Below are positions 1-6,441 of a stretch of DNA of 18,342 nucleotides, piece after piece (positions within the stretch are counted from its first letter, which is position 1; each line of letters begins with the position of its first letter). Location: NCBI GenBank assembly GCA_910578555.1, contig CAJTPS010000003.1:231081-249422 (forward strand), given 5' to 3'. A model generated the notes under the pieces. That model did not search any database. It saw only the letters and a list, made by a program, of their open reading frames with translations, and was not told where the DNA came from. Source of the stretch: an uncultured Lachnospiraceae bacterium (GTDB lineage Bacteria > Bacillota > Clostridia > Lachnospirales > Lachnospiraceae). Both the position numbers and the translations under genes were made by a program.

Positions 1-90
1 TCTGTACAGGAGTGTGAGTCCGCACAGGGCTGCGGATCTGCACAGGAATGTGAGCCTGCGCAGAAATGTGAACCCGTACAGGCAGTTGAA
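1..90 (+). repeat. Five tandem 18-bp units encoding Cys-containing hexapeptides
   Basis: Units lie at 1-18, 19-36, 37-54, 55-72 and 73-90, all in frame. Unit 1 is TCTGTACAGGAGTGTGAG, and the others differ at scattered positions. Four of the five encode Cys at position 5; the last has Val there. The array is probably cut by the window edge. A partial sixth unit (91-102) keeps Pro and Glu but not the motif. Confidence 0.75.
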
Positions 91-327
91 CCGGATGAAC
101 AGATGAATATTGATCCTCTGGTAATGGATTTTTTAGACGCGGATACTTATGAGCAGAGACTGAACATTCTTGCTGCCCTTCGCCACAGAATCACTGACGA
201 CATGATCAACACGATGGCAGTCGCTGTTGACCTGGAGATCAAGGATGGTGATGTGGAAGAGCGGTATGAGGAATTGAAGAACTGCCTGCTTACGTTTGAG
301 AAATACGAGTGTAACAGACTGCGTTAG
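1..327 (+). CDS. 3' part of an unrecognised gene with an N-terminal Cys hexapeptide repeat
   Basis: The reading frame is open from base 1 to the TAG at 325-327, so the start lies outside the window. The visible 108 residues have two parts. The first 30 are five copies of a hexapeptide, roughly [S/P]-x-Q-x-C-[E/G]. The remaining ~75 residues, from MNIDPL on, are a compact, acidic, probably helical segment that ends in Cys-Asn-Arg-Leu-Arg. I see no signal peptide, membrane segment or catalytic motif in the visible part. The internal ATG at 103 has no clear ribosome binding site, and the repeat upstream is in the same frame, so 103 is unlikely to be the true start. The next gene begins 94 bp downstream. 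The function is unknown; I recognise it only as a short hypothetical protein. Confidence 0.6.
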   Translation, partial: SVQECESAQGCGSAQECEPAQKCEPVQAVEPDEQMNIDPLVMDFLDADTYEQRLNILAALRHRITDDMINTMAVAVDLEIKDGDVEERYEELKNCLLTFEKYECNRLR

Positions 328-421
328 CATAAGAGTACCTGCACTGCAGGAGACAGAGCCATCACCGGAAGATCGTGACAGGCGGCGCAGAGCGCTGCCG
401 CAATTATGACGGAGGTGGCTT

Positions 422-1366
422 ATGGCATATGATTTAGAGCACAGGCTGGTAGTAGGCGTGTCATCCAGAGCGCTGTTCGACCTGACATATGAGAATACGA
501 TCTATGAGTCGGAGGGTGTGGAGGCATATTGCAGATACCAGATTGAGCATGAGAACGAGATCCTGCGTCCCGGACCGGGATTCCCGTTAGTTAAGGCGTT
601 ATTGAATCTGAATAATCTGCCGGACAAGGAAGGCAGTGTCGAAGTCATCATTATGTCCAGGAACAGTCCGGATTCGTCACTCCGCGTCTTTAAGACGATA
701 GAATACTACGGATTGAATATCACCCGTGCCGTGCTGGCAAGCGGCGCTTCTCTTGCTCCGTATCTGTCGGCATTTAAGACGGACTTGTTTCTGTCGGCAT
801 ACGAAGATGATGTACAAAGTGCCATAGACTCTAATATTGCGGCGGGTATTATCTGTACGGACGGTCTTCAGACCTATGATTGCGATCATCAGATCAGGCA
901 GATACGAATTGCTTTTGACGGGGATGCTGTATTGTTTTCGGATGAGTCGGAGAGAATCTATCAGGAGAGCGGACTGGAGGCCTTCGAGGAGAACGAGAGA
1001 CGCAATGCCAATAATCCTCTTAAGGCCGGACCGTTTGCGCGGTTTCTCAAGACGCTGTCGGATCTGCAGACGGATTTCACCGCGGAGGAAGCGCCGATCA
1101 GGACAGCGCTTGTTACGACCAGGTGCGCGCCTGCACACGAGAGAGTCATCCGCACGCTGCGCGCGTGGAATGTGCGTATAGACGAGGTGTTTTTCCTGGG
1201 AGGAGTGCGCAAGAAGGACGTATTGCAGGCGTTTGGCGCGCATATCTTCTTTGATGATCAGACGCTACATACCGTTCCGGCTTCGGAGGTAGTTCCGGCG
1301 GCAAGAGTGCCGTATAAGAAGAAAGTTCCGTGTGAGGAAGCGGAGGAAGGACCGGACAGCAGTTAA
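422..1366 (+). CDS. Cytosolic 5'-nucleotidase, cN-I-like family
   Basis: The 314-residue protein matches the 5'-nucleotidase family named for animal cytosolic nucleotidase I, which dephosphorylates nucleoside monophosphates. Visible hallmarks are the N-terminal VSSRALFDL segment, the GPGFPLVKALL segment near residue 50, and SRNSPDSSLRVF near 80. The central FDGDAVLFSDE has the DxD pair D166/D168 of a HAD-like core. Later come VTTR and GGVRKKDVL, and then the acidic FFDDQ. There is no signal peptide or membrane helix, so it acts in the cytoplasm, presumably in purine or pyrimidine salvage. GGAGGTGG at 411-418 sits just before the ATG and fixes the start. The stop is 2 bp before the SfsA-MutY start, so the two are probably translationally coupled. 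The exact substrate cannot be read from the sequence. Confidence 0.85.
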   Translation: MAYDLEHRLVVGVSSRALFDLTYENTIYESEGVEAYCRYQIEHENEILRPGPGFPLVKALLNLNNLPDKEGSVEVIIMSRNSPDSSLRVFKTIEYYGLNITRAVLASGASLAPYLSAFKTDLFLSAYEDDVQSAIDSNIAAGIICTDGLQTYDCDHQIRQIRIAFDGDAVLFSDESERIYQESGLEAFEENERRNANNPLKAGPFARFLKTLSDLQTDFTAEEAPIRTALVTTRCAPAHERVIRTLRAWNVRIDEVFFLGGVRKKDVLQAFGAHIFFDDQTLHTVPASEVVPAARVPYKKKVPCEEAEEGPDSS

Positions 1367-1368
1367 TT

Positions 1369-3093
1369 ATGAAATATAATGAGATTGTTTCGGGGAAATT
1401 TATAGAGAGACTGAACCGGTTTATTGCCTACGTGGATATAGCGGGCGAGCGCACCCGCGTGCATGTGAAAAATACCGGACGGTGCAGGGAACTTTTGCGG
1501 GAGGGCGTGCAGGTCTATCTGGAGAGAAGCGGTAATCCGGAGCGTGCAACGGCTTATGATCTGGTAGCGGTTGATAAGGATAGAAGGCTGATTAACATGG
1601 ATTCGAATGCACCGAATAAAGCGGTGGGCGAGTGGCTTACATCCGGCGGACTGTACGGGGATGTCAGTATAGTACGTCCGGAAACAACTTTCGGCCGTTC
1701 ACGATTTGACTTCTATATAGAAAGTGCATCCGGCAGGAAAGCGTTCATTGAGGTAAAGGGCGTTACGCTGGAACAGGACAATGTGGCGGCGTTTCCGGAT
1801 GCGCCTTCCGAGAGGGCGCTGAAACATGTGGAAGAACTGATAGAGGCTAGAAAGCAGGGGTATGAAGCATATCTCATTTTTGTGGTACAGATGAAAGCAG
1901 TCAGCCGGGTGGTGCCGAATTATAATACACAGCCGGCTTTCGGGGAAGCGCTTGGCAGAGCGAGGAGTGCGGGTGTATGCATTATGGCTTATGACTGTCT
2001 GGTACAGGCAGACAGTCTTACGATTCATGAGAAGGTACCCGTTGTGGTAGATTCACTGGATCTGATTGCGGTGCCGCTTCTTGCATGGTATGATGAGAAC
2101 CGGAGGATTCTGCCGTGGCGGGAGGACCCGACTCCCTATCACGTATGGCTGTCGGAGATCATGCTGCAGCAGACGAGGGTGGAAGCGGTCAAATCCTACT
2201 ATGACCGGTTCCTGAGAAGACTTCCGGATATAGCGGACCTCGCGGTGGTAGAGGAGGAGACGCTGCTTAAGCTGTGGGAAGGGCTTGGTTATTACAACCG
2301 TGCCAGAAATTTGAAAAAGGCGGCGCTGCAGATTATGGAAGAGTACGGCGGCACGATGCCGGGGAATTATGAAAGTCTTCTGAAGCTGGCCGGGATCGGC
2401 AGCTATACGGCAGGTGCGGTCGCCTCGATCGCCTTCGGTCAGCCGGTGCCGGCAGTGGATGGTAATGTGCTGCGGGTTCTGGCAAGACTGCGAACGGATG
2501 ACAGAGATATTCTGGATGCCGGAGTGAAGAAGTCGATTGAGGCGGAACTGAGAGGCGTCATACCGGAGAACAGGCCCGGTGATTTCAATCAGGCGTTGAT
2601 GGAACTTGGCGCCATGGTCTGTATTCCTAACGGGAATCCGAAATGTGAGAACTGCCCGTGGGGAGAATTTTGTCAGGCAAGAATACAGAACCGGATAACG
2701 GAATATCCTAAGAAGGCCCCTAAGAAGCCACGGAGCATAGAGTTGAAGACGGTTCTGGTGATACGATACGGTAATCTGGTTGCCCTGCGGCGCAGACCGG
2801 ACAGAGGGCTGCTGGCAGGATTATACGAGTTTCCCACACTGGAGGGGCACTGCGGGGAAGAGCAGGTCATAGCCCATTTGAAACAGGCGGGCGTCTCGCC
2901 GCTCAGGATACGCAGACTGACAGAGGCGAAGCATATATTTACGCATAAGGAGTGGCATATGACAGGGTATGCTGTTCGGATCGACGACCTGTCAGGCATG
3001 GGAGAGTATGTTTTCGTCGAGCCTGAGAAGATCAGAGATCAATATCCGGTGCCTTCTGCATTCGCGGCATATATGGAGCAGATACGGGATTAG
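1369..3093 (+). CDS. mutY: SfsA-MutY fusion: SfsA nuclease-like domain joined to A/G-specific adenine glycosylase
   Basis: One uninterrupted 574-codon frame carries two families. Residues 1 to about 225 are a full SfsA domain with a PD-(D/E)xK-like set (D114, E128, K130 in FDFY...IEVKG). Residues from about 228 to the end are a full MutY, which removes adenine mispaired with 8-oxoguanine. MutY shows the helix-hairpin-helix LKLAGIGSYTAGAV, catalytic E263 (LSEIMLQQTRV) and D364 (PAVDGNV), and iron-sulfur cysteines C418, C426, C429 and C435. It also has a C-terminal NUDIX-like 8-oxoguanine-reading domain with an FTH loop (KHIFTHKEWHM). E263 and D364 are 101 residues apart, as in stand-alone MutY. 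Separate SfsA proteins are about 230 residues and MutY about 350, so neither part is truncated. There is no stop or obvious start at the junction near 2040-2060. The ATG is 2 bp after the upstream stop, with only a distant GGAGGA (1342-1347). Confidence 0.93.
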   Translation: MKYNEIVSGKFIERLNRFIAYVDIAGERTRVHVKNTGRCRELLREGVQVYLERSGNPERATAYDLVAVDKDRRLINMDSNAPNKAVGEWLTSGGLYGDVSIVRPETTFGRSRFDFYIESASGRKAFIEVKGVTLEQDNVAAFPDAPSERALKHVEELIEARKQGYEAYLIFVVQMKAVSRVVPNYNTQPAFGEALGRARSAGVCIMAYDCLVQADSLTIHEKVPVVVDSLDLIAVPLLAWYDENRRILPWREDPTPYHVWLSEIMLQQTRVEAVKSYYDRFLRRLPDIADLAVVEEETLLKLWEGLGYYNRARNLKKAALQIMEEYGGTMPGNYESLLKLAGIGSYTAGAVASIAFGQPVPAVDGNVLRVLARLRTDDRDILDAGVKKSIEAELRGVIPENRPGDFNQALMELGAMVCIPNGNPKCENCPWGEFCQARIQNRITEYPKKAPKKPRSIELKTVLVIRYGNLVALRRRPDRGLLAGLYEFPTLEGHCGEEQVIAHLKQAGVSPLRIRRLTEAKHIFTHKEWHMTGYAVRIDDLSGMGEYVFVEPEKIRDQYPVPSAFAAYMEQIRD

Positions 3094-3161
3094 CGGCGGA
3101 TATGTATATGGAAGCGGTATATTAATTTGGGCAGAAGCGTGGCAAATTTCCCTGATCGCAG

Positions 3162-3184
3162 AGCCGAATTGAAGATTCGGTTTT
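3162..3184 (+). terminator. Weak intrinsic terminator candidate after sfsA-mutY
   Basis: CCGAAT (3164-3169) pairs with ATTCGG (3175-3180) around a 5-nt loop. The stem can extend by an A-T and a G-T pair, and TTTT follows at 3181-3184. The stem is short and moderate in GC, so it may terminate only partly. Confidence 0.35.
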
Positions 3185-3222
3185 CGGTCCTCAGCATAGA
3201 ACGCTTCGGAATGGAGAAAAGG

Positions 3223-4248
3223 ATGAAATTATTATCGGTGGCGGTACCTTGTTACAATTCAGAGGCATACATGCGCAGGTGTATTGACTCTCTTTTAGCC
3301 GGGGGAGAAGATGTGGAGATCCTCATTGTGGACGACGGTTCTACAGACAGGACAGGCATTATAGCGGACCAGTACGGGGCGAAGTATCCTTCGATTATTA
3401 AAGTAATTCATAAGGAGAACGGTGGTCACGGATCTGCCGTCAATGCAGGATTGGAACATGCTTCCGGGCTGTACTTTAAAGTGGTGGACAGCGATGACTG
3501 GGTGAAAGAGAGCGCATATTATGCGATTCTGGAAGTGCTGCGTGACATTACGACAGGGGATTCCTCTCTGGATATGCTGATCAGTAATTTTGTCTATGAG
3601 AAGGAGGGCGAGGTCAAACACAAGGTCATGAAATACCGCCATGCCCTGCCGGAGGGACGCATCTTTACATGGAATGAGGTAAAGCATTTCCACAAGGGAC
3701 AGTATATCTTAATGCACTCGGTTATTTTCCGCTCCAGACTGCTGCGGGAATGCGGGTTAAAGCTGCCGGATAAGACGTTCTATGTGGACAATATTTTTGT
3801 GTTTGAACCGCTTCCTTTTGTACGGAATATGTATTATCTGGATGTGAACTTCTATCGTTATTATATAGGAAGAGAGGGGCAGTCCGTCAACGAGGAAATT
3901 ATGATATCAAGAGTGGACCAGCAGATCAGGGTCAATAAGATTATGATAGATTATCTGTGTGATAATAAGGAAAAAGTTTATGCCGTACGTAAACTCAAAA
4001 ATTATATGATCAATTATCTGGAAATTATAACGGTCATATCTTCCATTCTGCTGATTCGTTCCGGAACGGAAGAGAATCTGGAGAAAAAACAGGAGTTGTG
4101 GTCGTATATTAAGAAGAAAGATATGGGACTCTATGTGCGTCTCAGATATGGTGTTCTGGGGAACTCTATGAATCTGCCGGGCAAGGGCGGCAGAAAGATA
4201 TCGGTGGAAGGTTACAAGATCTGCCGGAGATTCTATAAATTCAATTAG
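3223..4248 (+). CDS. Family 2 glycosyltransferase (GT-A fold)
   Basis: The 341-residue protein starts with the family 2 signature LLSVAVPCYN. It has DDGSTDRT at residues 37-44 (nucleotide-sugar binding) and the metal-binding VVDSDDW at 87-93, where D89/D91 form the DxD. The C-terminal half is less conserved, with several aromatic stretches and no clear membrane helix, so the enzyme is probably cytoplasmic or peripheral. It should transfer a sugar to a polysaccharide, lipid or protein acceptor that cannot be named. I chose the ATG at 3223 because GGAG (3213-3216) lies 6 nt before it; an ATG at 3211 in the same frame is an alternative. The 3' end overlaps the convergent phosphatase gene. No other polysaccharide genes are adjacent, so it does not sit in a visible glycan cluster. 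Confidence 0.82.
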   Translation: MKLLSVAVPCYNSEAYMRRCIDSLLAGGEDVEILIVDDGSTDRTGIIADQYGAKYPSIIKVIHKENGGHGSAVNAGLEHASGLYFKVVDSDDWVKESAYYAILEVLRDITTGDSSLDMLISNFVYEKEGEVKHKVMKYRHALPEGRIFTWNEVKHFHKGQYILMHSVIFRSRLLRECGLKLPDKTFYVDNIFVFEPLPFVRNMYYLDVNFYRYYIGREGQSVNEEIMISRVDQQIRVNKIMIDYLCDNKEKVYAVRKLKNYMINYLEIITVISSILLIRSGTEENLEKKQELWSYIKKKDMGLYVRLRYGVLGNSMNLPGKGGRKISVEGYKICRRFYKFN

Positions 4249-4263
4249 CCGATCTCCGGTTTT
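4224..4263 (+). terminator. Terminator embedded in the overlapping ends of the glycosyltransferase and phosphatase genes
   Basis: CCGGAGAT (4224-4231) and ATCTCCGG (4252-4259) form a perfect 8-bp stem around a 20-nt loop, followed by TTTT (4260-4263). The left arm is in the glycosyltransferase coding sequence and the right arm in the phosphatase coding sequence. The T run suits plus-strand transcription only. The loop is long for an intrinsic terminator. Confidence 0.4.
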
Positions 4264-4994
4264 CTCTTGCGGCGCTGCTGTAAGTTATGATAAAAGTTGA
4301 GCAGTGTATCGGTACGGTATACGATTCCGTACATTGCAGCAGCCAGAATGAAAGCTGTCGCAACATCGAATGCGGAATGCTGCTTAATAAACATGGTTGA
4401 CATAATTATGGATACACACAGGATGAGGGAGCCGATGCGTATTCCCTTATGGCTTTTCAGACGATTGCTGTGCATAACGGCAATATGGCAGCCCAGTGAA
4501 TTATATACGTGGATGCTCGGCCATAAGTTGGTAGGAGTATCTGCTTTGTAAAGCATGCTGACCAGATGTGTAAACACGTTATCTCTGGGCATAATATAAG
4601 GTCTTAAGTGATGACCGTTGGGCCATAGCGTGGACACCAGCAGGAAAATAGTCATTCCGGTAAACAGGAAGGTACACGTTCTGAAATAGTCGTCCTTATC
4701 CCGAAAGAAGAAATATGCGACGACCACAGCAACGTATGCGAACCAGAGCAGATAGGGCACTACGAAGATCTCACAGAACGGAATATGATCATCAAGCGCC
4801 ACGTGAATGACCCGGTAGTGGCTTGTGACAGTCTGCTCCAGATGGCTGAACCATGCCAGATATATGATTCCGTAGATGATTAACGGAACGGCGTGCCTGT
4901 ACTTATCTATAAAGCGAACGGCGGGCTGCAGTTTGTGGAACATAGCTGCCCCGTATTGTCTGATTTGTTCTGACTTATTATGATAGTTATCCAT
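4245..4994 (-). CDS. PAP2-family membrane phosphatase
   Basis: The 249-residue integral membrane protein has several hydrophobic helices and PAP2 (type 2 phosphatidic acid phosphatase) motifs. These are an LRP segment resembling the first phosphatase motif, PSIHVYNSLG (H162) as the second, and KQHSAFDVATA (H206, D210) as the third. Such proteins remove or transfer phosphate on lipid phosphates, prenyl pyrophosphates or inositol lipids at the membrane; the substrate here is not determinable. The basic C-terminus (RRKRK) is probably cytoplasmic. I chose the ATG at 4994 because AGAGGA lies about 10 nt upstream on the minus strand, while the GTG at 5018 has no binding site. Its TAA (4245-4247) overlaps the TAG of the convergent glycosyltransferase. 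It has its own promoter and lies downstream of the lipid kinase in the same direction. Confidence 0.82.
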   Translation of the reverse strand: MDNYHNKSEQIRQYGAAMFHKLQPAVRFIDKYRHAVPLIIYGIIYLAWFSHLEQTVTSHYRVIHVALDDHIPFCEIFVVPYLLWFAYVAVVVAYFFFRDKDDYFRTCTFLFTGMTIFLLVSTLWPNGHHLRPYIMPRDNVFTHLVSMLYKADTPTNLWPSIHVYNSLGCHIAVMHSNRLKSHKGIRIGSLILCVSIIMSTMFIKQHSAFDVATAFILAAAMYGIVYRTDTLLNFYHNLQQRRKRKPEIG

Positions 4995-5041
4995 ATTGCA
5001 TACATCCTCTTGTGACACTGCTGTTTATAAAGTGAAACGCA

Positions 5042-5072
5042 AAAAGAAAATTTATGAAGCAAATTTTCTTTT
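5042..5072 (-). promoter_or_regulatory. AT-rich perfect hairpin at the start of the PAP2 gene transcript
   Basis: AAAAGAAAATTT (5042-5053) and AAATTTTCTTTT (5061-5072) are exact inverse complements around a 7-nt loop. With one bulged A the stem extends to GCAAAA/TTTTGC. It falls within the first ~40 nt of the transcript predicted from the promoter at 5086-5113. It is too AT-rich and badly placed for an ordinary terminator, so a 5' stabilising or regulatory role is inferred. Confidence 0.4.
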
Positions 5073-5085
5073 GCTCATAGAAGCT

Positions 5086-5113
5086 ATCATAACAGAATAA
5101 ATTAAAAAGTCAA
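5086..5113 (-). promoter_or_regulatory. Sigma-A promoter of the PAP2 phosphatase gene
   Basis: Read on the minus strand, TTGACT (5113-5108) is followed after 16 nt by TATGAT (5091-5086). The predicted transcript starts near 5079, giving a leader of about 85 nt before the ATG at 4994. Flanking DNA is AT-rich. Confidence 0.5.
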
Positions 5114-5258
5114 AATAAGATTTTCATAAAGATTTCTTAATTTTTCATGAAAAAATGTTCAATATGTTCATAATTTTGCAGATACAGGCAGGATTGGCAT
5201 AATCTGCAGGTTGTTTATCAGGCATTTACCGTAAAATACGGGTCTGGTGTCTGCCGGA

Positions 5259-6227
5259 TTATACGAGAAAACGAATACGCTGTCCGAGGCAGGAAATACT
5301 GATACGGTCGGATTTCAGGTACACTTCACCGTCGGTATGAACCCATAGCGGCACGGAGGCCCTGACACGGACGGAGGAGGCCCGATAGTGGTTGATCCGC
5401 GGGAACATGTAATGCTTCCCGAAGAAAGCAGTGGGCAGGGCGAACAGGATCAGCAGCTTGGGAAGATTTCCCACGACGCACAGATCCAGAAGTCCGTCCG
5501 TATCGTCCGCTTGCGGGCAGAAACGGAAACCGCCGCCTTCATAGGGATGGATCATGAAAGCAGAGAAGAGAAATTTCGGGATCTTGATGGTATCTTTGCC
5601 GTCGAGACAGATCCTGCAGGATACGGATCTGGCAGTGATCAACTGTTTCAGGGCAATGCCGAGGTAAGTCAGCTTCCCCAGCTTGAAACGGTTTAATGTA
5701 TTCTTAATAGGAGAGAACAGAGCTTCCTCGCACACGGCGGCATCAAATCCGATTCCGCTGCTGACGATAAAATACCGGCTTCTGTGTTCGGGACGCTTAT
5801 GCAGCCTGGATACGATTTCAGTATTGTCATCGTAGGTCAGTATGCCGAGGTCGATTCTGCGGGAATGGGTACCGTCCAGAATCTGCAGCAGAAGTTCCGT
5901 CGGGTTACGGTGCAGCTTTAAGGCTCTTGCGAGATCATTGCTGGAACCGGTAGGGATATAGCCGATGTTGACCTTATCGAAGTCGGCGATACCCTGCAGA
6001 GCTTCGTTGACAGTACCGTCTCCGCCGAGCAGGATCAGGTTAAGAGGTGTTTCTGCGCCTGAGGCAGCCGAAGTGATCTCCTCGGCCAGTTCCGATACAT
6101 GCCCGATATATGTGGAGATATAAGCTCGGTAGGGAACGTTCTTTTCCAGTAGTACCGGCTCCAGGGTCTTCCAGATCGCTAGCCCTTTGCCGGACTTAGA
6201 TGTCGGGTTGATGATAATATGATACAT
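5259..6227 (-). CDS. Diacylglycerol kinase / YegS-type lipid kinase
   Basis: The 322-residue soluble protein has the DAGK catalytic fold. NPTSKSGKG is at residues 7-15, GGDGTVNEAL at 68-77 and IPTGSSNDLAR at 91-101, the nucleotide-binding and catalytic motifs of the lipid kinase family. It presumably phosphorylates diacylglycerol or a similar lipid from ATP on the inner membrane face. The ATG at 6227 is preceded on the minus strand by GAGGT with 7-nt spacing and gives the usual family N-terminus. A longer frame to 6299 exists but adds 24 unconserved residues. The PAP2 phosphatase lies 264 bp downstream in the same direction but with its own promoter. One phosphorylates and the other may dephosphorylate lipids, so a functional link is plausible but not shown. 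Confidence 0.87.
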   Translation of the reverse strand: MYHIIINPTSKSGKGLAIWKTLEPVLLEKNVPYRAYISTYIGHVSELAEEITSAASGAETPLNLILLGGDGTVNEALQGIADFDKVNIGYIPTGSSNDLARALKLHRNPTELLLQILDGTHSRRIDLGILTYDDNTEIVSRLHKRPEHRSRYFIVSSGIGFDAAVCEEALFSPIKNTLNRFKLGKLTYLGIALKQLITARSVSCRICLDGKDTIKIPKFLFSAFMIHPYEGGGFRFCPQADDTDGLLDLCVVGNLPKLLILFALPTAFFGKHYMFPRINHYRASSVRVRASVPLWVHTDGEVYLKSDRISISCLGQRIRFLV

Positions 6228-6289
6228 GGCGGTTACCTCGTCTTTCGTAATATGATACCCGTTGACATTTGAATCGCAATAACAATCTA

Positions 6290-6319
6290 AGTATATCATA
6301 TGAATGACGGCCCGGGCAA
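6290..6319 (-). promoter_or_regulatory. Extended -10 promoter candidate for the lipid kinase gene
   Basis: On the minus strand, TTGCCC (6319-6314) is followed after 18 nt by TATACT (6295-6290), preceded by TGA as an extended -10. The -35 is poor. Its position 60-90 bp upstream of the start at 6227 fits. Confidence 0.35.
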
Positions 6320-6326
6320 ATTAACG

Positions 6327-6356
6327 TTGCGCCGCAATTATCTCCTGTGATATACT
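6327..6356 (+). promoter_or_regulatory. Promoter candidate for glyA
   Basis: TTGCGC (6327-6332), an 18-nt spacer, then TATACT (6351-6356) with an extended -10 TGA (6348-6350). A second extended -10, TGATATAAT (6370-6378), lies just downstream and could be used instead, but its -35 is weak. Both are divergent from the lipid kinase promoter. Confidence 0.4.
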
Positions 6357-6441
6357 AATAACAATTTTATGATATAATCCGGTACATAAGAAGTAGTTAT
6401 TGACAAGCAGGTAATATGAGAAAGAAAGGCAGGAACAGAAA

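Noticed and set aside
382..401. GC-rich hairpin before the 5'-nucleotidase gene as a terminator
   Set aside because: It has a 7-bp stem with a bulge but no T run, so termination is not supported.
677..1243. Long reverse-strand frames opposite the 5'-nucleotidase and other genes
   Set aside because: They are shadows of conserved plus-strand genes, with compositions unlike proteins and no initiation sites.
1369..3093. Separate sfsA and mutY genes with an internal start near 2047
   Set aside because: No stop occurs between the domains and no ribosome binding site or suitable ATG lies at the join, so one polypeptide is the simpler reading.
5070..5082. The 13-mer TTTGCTCATAGAA occurs both here and at 11311-11323 inside the inverted-repeat element
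   Set aside because: A shared 13-mer is expected about once or more by chance in 18 kb, and the flanks do not match, so it is not evidence of a second copy.
5177..5208. TGCAGAT/ATCTGCA inverted repeat as terminator of the lipid kinase gene
   Set aside because: On the minus strand it is followed by an A run rather than a T run.
6400..6428. TTGACA at 6400-6405 as a glyA promoter
   Set aside because: No -10 box lies 16-18 nt downstream, and the start would fall inside the ribosome binding site.
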